Shown: one piece after another, positions 60,314 through 64,000 of the stretch
Layout of the letters: each line of letters begins with the position of its first letter
Numbering within the stretch: the stretch's first letter is position 1
Source of the DNA: JADZEM01 sp046328125
GTDB lineage: Bacteria > Chloroflexota > UBA6077 > JACCZL01
Direction of reading: 5' to 3'
Length of the DNA: 64,000 nt
Assembly: GCA_046328125.1 (NCBI GenBank)
Contig: JAXLXF010000037.1
Coordinates: 9,307 to 73,306 of the forward strand
Made by a program: the position numbers and the translations under genes
The notes under the pieces: model-generated
What the model saw: only the letters and a program-made list of their open reading frames with translations
The model's database searches: none
Told to the model about the DNA's origin: nothing

Positions 60314-62803
60314 TCACCCCGCCCGAAGGGAGCCAGCGGTGGTTCGCCTCGCCGTCCAGTCTTCGGCCCGTCGGCGAGTAGCCATCGCACCGGGCTCAGC
60401 GATACCCGGGTCTTCCGCCTGTCCTTTCTGCCAGGCGAGCAATGCCTGGATGAGGGCCTGGGAGACGTCGTCGAACGCGCTCCCTGGCGCCATCGCTTGC
60501 CTGGCTGCCTCCGTCTGTCGGTTGACCGCCAACTCCAGAATCTGACCCGCTTCGGCGTGGAAATGTGCGTGCAGGGTGCGGACCTGCACGTAGAACGGGG
60601 ATGCTTTCAGATCCGGGGTAGCGGACTCGTACATCCAGTGCCCGAACGCACACTGGTCGTCTTGTGAGGCCGTCGCGGCGCCGACCTCGCTCCGACCGGA
60701 ACGAATCGCGTCGGCGAGGCGCGTACGCCACGCGCCATGCGCACCGATCGCCTGGCTGATCTGCTGCAGAGCCTGGGCGTTCAGGCCGGATCCTTTCCCG
60801 TCCGACGCCACGCGGAAGCGAGTGACGAGGCCGATGAGCTGGATGGCGGTGTTCGCGAGATCCTGCGCCTGGGCGTTCATCTCCTCGACCTGGGCCGTCA
60901 TCTCCTCGGCCGACGCCGAGACCTCCTCAGTCGTGGCGCTGTTCTGCTCCGAGACCGACGCGATCGACTCGATCGCAGAGGTCACCTGGCCGGCCTGCGC
61001 GGCCATCTGCTCGGTCGCCGCCGAGCTCTCCTCGACCACCGCGCTGATCCCGTTCATCGCCTCGACGACGCCGCGCGCGCCGCCAGCCATCTCCTGAGCT
61101 GCTTCCGCGATCTGGATGACCTGGCCGACCGTCGCCTCGACCGCCTCCAGGATCGCGCCGAGTGCCTTCCCAGCCTCGTCGGCCTTTGCCGAGCCTTGCT
61201 CCACTCTCGCCGAGCCGTGCTCCATCGCACCGACGGCGTCCCGAGTCCGATCCTGAACCTCACGGATCAGCTCGGCGATCGCCCTGGTTTCGCGCTGGGA
61301 GCGCTCGGCCAGCTTGCGGACCTCGTCCGCGACGACCGCGAAGCCACGCCCGTGCTCGCCGGCTCTCGCGGCCTCGATGGCGGCGTTGAGGGCGAGCAGA
61401 TTGGTCTGCTCGGCGATGTCGTCGATGGTCTCGACCACCGCGCCGATCTTCTCGCCCAGCTTCCCCAGCTCCTCAACTTTGCCGGCTGCCTCGGCGACAA
61501 CCTGCTTGATCTCTTCCATGCCCTCGACCGTCTCGCGGACGGCGCGCGCGCCCTGCTCGGCTGAGACGCGTGTCTGCTGGGAGGCCGCGGCTACGCTCTG
61601 AGCGTTGCTTGCGACCTGTTCGACACCGGCCGCCATCTCGGTGGCCGTGGCCGAGACGGCCTGGACCTGGCGGGCCTGCTCGGTTGCACCGCGAGCGATC
61701 CCGTCGATCGCCTGACCCAGCTGGCTGACCGCCTCGTTCGACACCTGGGCCGAGCGGCTCGTTTCCTGAGATCCGACCGCCATGTTCTGCACGGCCTGGG
61801 CCACCTGCTGAACGGCCCCACTGGTCTGGGTCGCCGCCTGGTTCAACTGACTGGAGGTGTCCGACACTCCGTCGGCTGACGCCTTGACCTGGCCGATCAC
61901 GTCGCGCAGGTTGCCGCTCATCGCGGCGAAAGCGGTAGCGGCCTCCTGGAGCCGATCGATCATCGCGTTGAAGTCATCCGCCATCTGGCCGACTTCGTCG
62001 CCGCTGCGGACGTCGACGTGCTCCGCGGTGACCGACACCTTCTGCGTCAGATCCCCCTCGGCGAGAGCGTGAGCGAGTCGTGAGAACGCCGGGAGATCCT
62101 CGCGGGCAATTCGCCGCGTGGCGGTCGCGACCCGTCCCACTGCTGCCTTGATGCTCCGAGCCAGAAAGAACGCCACCGCGCAGCCCAGCGCCGTTGCCAG
62201 CCCAAGCAGGATCAGCACCACGGTCGAGGTGCGGTTGGCCTGCGCCGCCAACGCCGCCTTCGCCGCGTCCCGGCGCGTCGAGGCCTGGTCGCCCAGGGCG
62301 TCGAGCGCGGCGATTGCATCGCGGTCCTTCCCCTTAAGGATGGCATCAGCTGCCTGGTAGTGGCCGCCGCCCGCGCCGCCGTACGCCTCCTTCGCCTTCG
62401 GCCAGGCCGCCAGATACTCCGCCCAGCCGGCGTCGAACCGTCGCAGCAGCCCGCGCTCTTCCTCGGTGAGACTGCTGCTGATGGCCTCTATCTCGGCCCG
62501 GTCCTTCTGGATAATGGGGATCTGGGCCTCGAATTCGGCCGCGTACTTGTCGAACGCCTGGGGATCCTCGCCGCGTAGGAGGGTGTCCTTGGCCGCCTTG
62601 ACCTGGACGAGGAAGTCCGACCGGGTCATGTCGGCCACCTCGGCCAGCGTCGCCTCGTTGTCCAGGACGGCGTCGTACTCCTCTGCCTGCCGATTCAGTT
62701 GCCAGGCGGCCCAGCCACCCGCGCTCAGCATCAGCAGCAGCACGACTCCGAAACTGCTCATCAACTTCACTTGGAGACTGAGGTTATTGAACCAACGATT
62801 CAC
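60314..62803 (-). CDS. Methyl-accepting chemotaxis protein with C-terminal CZB zinc-binding domain
   Basis: The start is GTG 62803 (GGAGG 5 nt upstream), giving 829 residues. The layout is a membrane segment (about 12-32), a periplasmic four-helix sensor domain (33-190), a second membrane segment (about 192-212), a HAMP region (212-280), a signalling domain with the tip EQTNLLALNAAIEAARAGEH, and a C-terminal chemoreceptor zinc-binding (CZB) domain (about 681-790) with HGAWRTRL, CAFGHWMY and HAHFHAEA as its metal ligands. CZB domains respond to zinc or hypochlorite in other bacteria. It is divergent from the molybdenum hydroxylase operon, sharing its control region. No other chemotaxis genes are in the window. 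Confidence 0.93.
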   Translation of the reverse strand: MNRWFNNLSLQVKLMSSFGVVLLLMLSAGGWAAWQLNRQAEEYDAVLDNEATLAEVADMTRSDFLVQVKAAKDTLLRGEDPQAFDKYAAEFEAQIPIIQKDRAEIEAISSSLTEEERGLLRRFDAGWAEYLAAWPKAKEAYGGAGGGHYQAADAILKGKDRDAIAALDALGDQASTRRDAAKAALAAQANRTSTVVLILLGLATALGCAVAFFLARSIKAAVGRVATATRRIAREDLPAFSRLAHALAEGDLTQKVSVTAEHVDVRSGDEVGQMADDFNAMIDRLQEAATAFAAMSGNLRDVIGQVKASADGVSDTSSQLNQAATQTSGAVQQVAQAVQNMAVGSQETSRSAQVSNEAVSQLGQAIDGIARGATEQARQVQAVSATATEMAAGVEQVASNAQSVAAASQQTRVSAEQGARAVRETVEGMEEIKQVVAEAAGKVEELGKLGEKIGAVVETIDDIAEQTNLLALNAAIEAARAGEHGRGFAVVADEVRKLAERSQRETRAIAELIREVQDRTRDAVGAMEHGSARVEQGSAKADEAGKALGAILEAVEATVGQVIQIAEAAQEMAGGARGVVEAMNGISAVVEESSAATEQMAAQAGQVTSAIESIASVSEQNSATTEEVSASAEEMTAQVEEMNAQAQDLANTAIQLIGLVTRFRVASDGKGSGLNAQALQQISQAIGAHGAWRTRLADAIRSGRSEVGAATASQDDQCAFGHWMYESATPDLKASPFYVQVRTLHAHFHAEAGQILELAVNRQTEAARQAMAPGSAFDDVSQALIQALLAWQKGQAEDPGIAEPGAMATRRRAEDWTARRTTAGSLRAG

Positions 62804-62929
62804 AGCATCCTCCAATGGCGCTCCCGGGCCGACCGAACCTTGCTGACCTCCCCCGGCATGGGCGGTGAGGTTTCCAACTCGTACGACACTCCTAAGGATG
62901 CAACGTTCGCGCTTGCTGCCCTGGGGGTC

Positions 62930-62980
62930 GGTCACCTGATCGATGGCATGTAAATCTTCATGGGTCACCTGACCGATGAC
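62930..62980. promoter_or_regulatory. Two direct repeats of GGTCACCTGAYCGATG, 33 bp apart, possible operator
   Basis: GGTCACCTGATCGATGGC at 62930-62947 recurs as GGTCACCTGACCGATGAC at 62963-62980, exactly 33 bp (about three helical turns) apart. The second copy is also an inverted repeat (GGTCA at 62963, TGACC at 62977). The pair sits in the divergent control region of the chemoreceptor and the molybdenum hydroxylase operon. It may bind one regulator of both. Confidence 0.6.
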
Positions 62981-63108
62981 CGTAGAATCATGATAGGTCT
63001 GCCTTGACAAAGTGCCCTGCACCCGCGCGGTAGACGCCACGATGCCCGTGCAGCCATACTCGGGCGAAGCTCCACCTCGAACCCCACCTCTCGCGGGGGA
63101 GTGCCACG

Positions 63109-63615
63109 ATGATTCAGCACGTCATTCGTTTTCACGTGAATGGCGCATTCCGTGAATTGACCGTCGCCTCACATCTTCGATTGATCGACCTGCTGCGCGA
63201 GGAGCTCAGCCTGACCGGCACCAAGGAGGGTTGTAGCGTCGGCGTCTGCGGCGCCTGTAGCGTGCTCGTGGACGGGCAGCTCGTCAGCGCCTGCCTGCTG
63301 CCGGCCGCGTTCGTGGACGGGACGCGGGTCACCACCGTCGAAGGGCTCGCGCCGGACGACCAGCACCTGACGCCGTTACAGGACGCGTTCATCCGTCACG
63401 GCGGGTTCCAGTGCGGGATCTGCACCCCGGGCCAGATCATCGCCGCCACCGCCCTGCTGGCCGAGCAGCCCAGTCCGACCGCCGAGCAAGTCCGCGAGTG
63501 GATGATGGGTAACCTCTGCCGCTGTACGGGCTACTACAAGATCGTCGAAAGCATCCTCGCCGCCGCCGAGTCCACCGTCACGTCGGTGCGGCGCGAAGAC
63601 GTGGGGGTGCGCTGA
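63109..63615 (+). CDS. Molybdenum hydroxylase small subunit, [2Fe-2S] protein (CoxS-like)
   Basis: The 168-residue protein carries two [2Fe-2S] clusters. The plant-type ferredoxin cluster is bound by Cys42, Cys47, Cys50 and Cys62 (EGCSVGVCGACSVLVDG), and the second by Cys102, Cys105, Cys137 and Cys139 (QCGICTPGQ, NLCRCTGY). This arrangement is that of the small subunit of aerobic CO dehydrogenase, xanthine dehydrogenase and related enzymes. It transfers electrons from the molybdenum site to FAD. It overlaps the FAD-subunit gene by one nucleotide (TGATG). The large molybdenum subunit must lie beyond the window edge, so CO dehydrogenase cannot be told from other hydroxylases. Confidence 0.94.
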   Translation: MIQHVIRFHVNGAFRELTVASHLRLIDLLREELSLTGTKEGCSVGVCGACSVLVDGQLVSACLLPAAFVDGTRVTTVEGLAPDDQHLTPLQDAFIRHGGFQCGICTPGQIIAATALLAEQPSPTAEQVREWMMGNLCRCTGYYKIVESILAAAESTVTSVRREDVGVR

Positions 63616-64000
63616 TGCGCGCGTACGACCTCCACCAGCCTGAGACGGTCGCGGAGGCGCTCGACCTGCTGGCCGCCCACGGCGACGAGGACACCCACGT
63701 CATCGCCGGCGGCACCTCGATGGTGCTGCTGATGAACATGGGTCTGGTGCAGCCGGAGCACGTGATCGCCTTGCGCAAGATCCCCGAGCTGCACGGGATC
63801 GCCGCGACGGATGACGGCGGCCTCCGCATTGGTGCGCTCGCGACGCACCGTCAGCTGGAGCTGGCACCGCAGGTGCGGGCCTACGCACCCGCCTTGAGCG
63901 AGACGTTCCGGCAGGTCGCGACGGTCCGCATCCGCAATCAGGCGACGCTCGGCGGCAATCTCGTGCACGCCGACCCGGCTCAGGACCCGCCGCCGATGCT
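63615..64000 (+). CDS. Molybdenum hydroxylase FAD-binding subunit (CoxM-like), 5' part
   Basis: The start ATG 63615 overlaps the small-subunit stop. The visible 128 residues show the FAD-binding family pattern: ETVAEALDLLAAHGDED, HVIAGGTSMVLLMNMG, LRIGALATHRQLELAP and RIRNQATLGGNLVHADPAQD, where the AGGTSM and TLGGNLVHADP motifs contact FAD. The gene runs off the window. Its order (small subunit, then medium subunit) differs from the coxMSL order of well-known CO dehydrogenase operons, so the substrate of the complete enzyme is open. Confidence 0.94.
   Translation, partial: MRAYDLHQPETVAEALDLLAAHGDEDTHVIAGGTSMVLLMNMGLVQPEHVIALRKIPELHGIAATDDGGLRIGALATHRQLELAPQVRAYAPALSETFRQVATVRIRNQATLGGNLVHADPAQDPPPM

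Overview
The window is high-GC DNA with dense, mostly bacterial-type genes and short intergenic gaps. Gene content points to a free-living, aerobic heterotroph of the phylum Chloroflexota, close to the Thermomicrobia-like lineages. The supporting signs are lipoprotein linkers rich in Ala-Lys-Pro-Ala-Glu repeats, many multi-GAF histidine kinases, Gfo/Idh/MocA oxidoreductases, peptide and sugar ABC importers, a molybdenum hydroxylase operon, and a mix of Shine-Dalgarno-led and apparently leaderless starts. This placement is inference; no rRNA or ribosomal protein gene is present. I saw no tRNA, rRNA or CRISPR array.

Layout. 1-1.4 kb: a complete IS630-type element inserted in a four-helix-bundle gene, with both halves of the target gene still readable. 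1.4-9 kb: hemB, a GAF/PAS histidine kinase with its response regulator, and a hybrid kinase. 9-15.5 kb: a sugar-acid block (lactonase, short-chain dehydrogenase, enolase-superfamily dehydratase, Gfo/Idh oxidoreductase, HpcH/HpaI aldolase) with remnants of DUF433 genes. 15.7-25.6 kb: a second signalling block (response regulator, receiver-ParA fusion plus membrane kinase, and a Ser/Thr kinase with a long coiled coil and an FGE-like domain) followed by secreted proteins. 25.6-26.4 kb: a two-gene unit, a JAMM-like protein and a small Cys-rich protein. 26.4-29.9 kb: a sugar ABC importer. 30.3-31.7 kb: an unassigned protein with a metallopeptidase-like motif. 33-36.7 kb: a peptide-type ABC importer. 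36.7-44 kb: metabolic genes (tRNA-binding protein, tmk, glpD, sulfotransferase, beta-hydroxyacid dehydrogenase, DAHP synthase, Gfo/Idh). 44.1-46.6 kb: a UvrD-like helicase carrying an internal DEDDh exonuclease. 46.7-54 kb: CoA-transferase, acetyltransferase, a second pair of peptide permeases coupled to a luciferase-like oxidoreductase, a YhcG-type nuclease and small conserved proteins. 54-60 kb: a secreted haem peroxidase behind 11-bp direct repeats, an oxidoreductase and a PEP-utilising/rifamycin-phosphotransferase-like enzyme. 60.3-64 kb: a chemoreceptor with a zinc-binding CZB domain, divergent from a CO-dehydrogenase/xanthine-dehydrogenase type operon that runs off the window.

The most striking non-coding feature is the set of palindromic repeats in the gaps. 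Octamer-based inverted repeats (GGAGACAG/GGAGCCAG) lie between convergent genes at three places. There is also a perfect 46-bp inverted repeat, a perfect 24-bp inverted repeat, several GC-rich hairpins, and one about 114-nt four-hairpin element present twice in opposite orientation, with compensatory changes in one stem. None of the three ABC importer gene sets encodes an ATPase, so these transporters presumably borrow ATPases encoded elsewhere.
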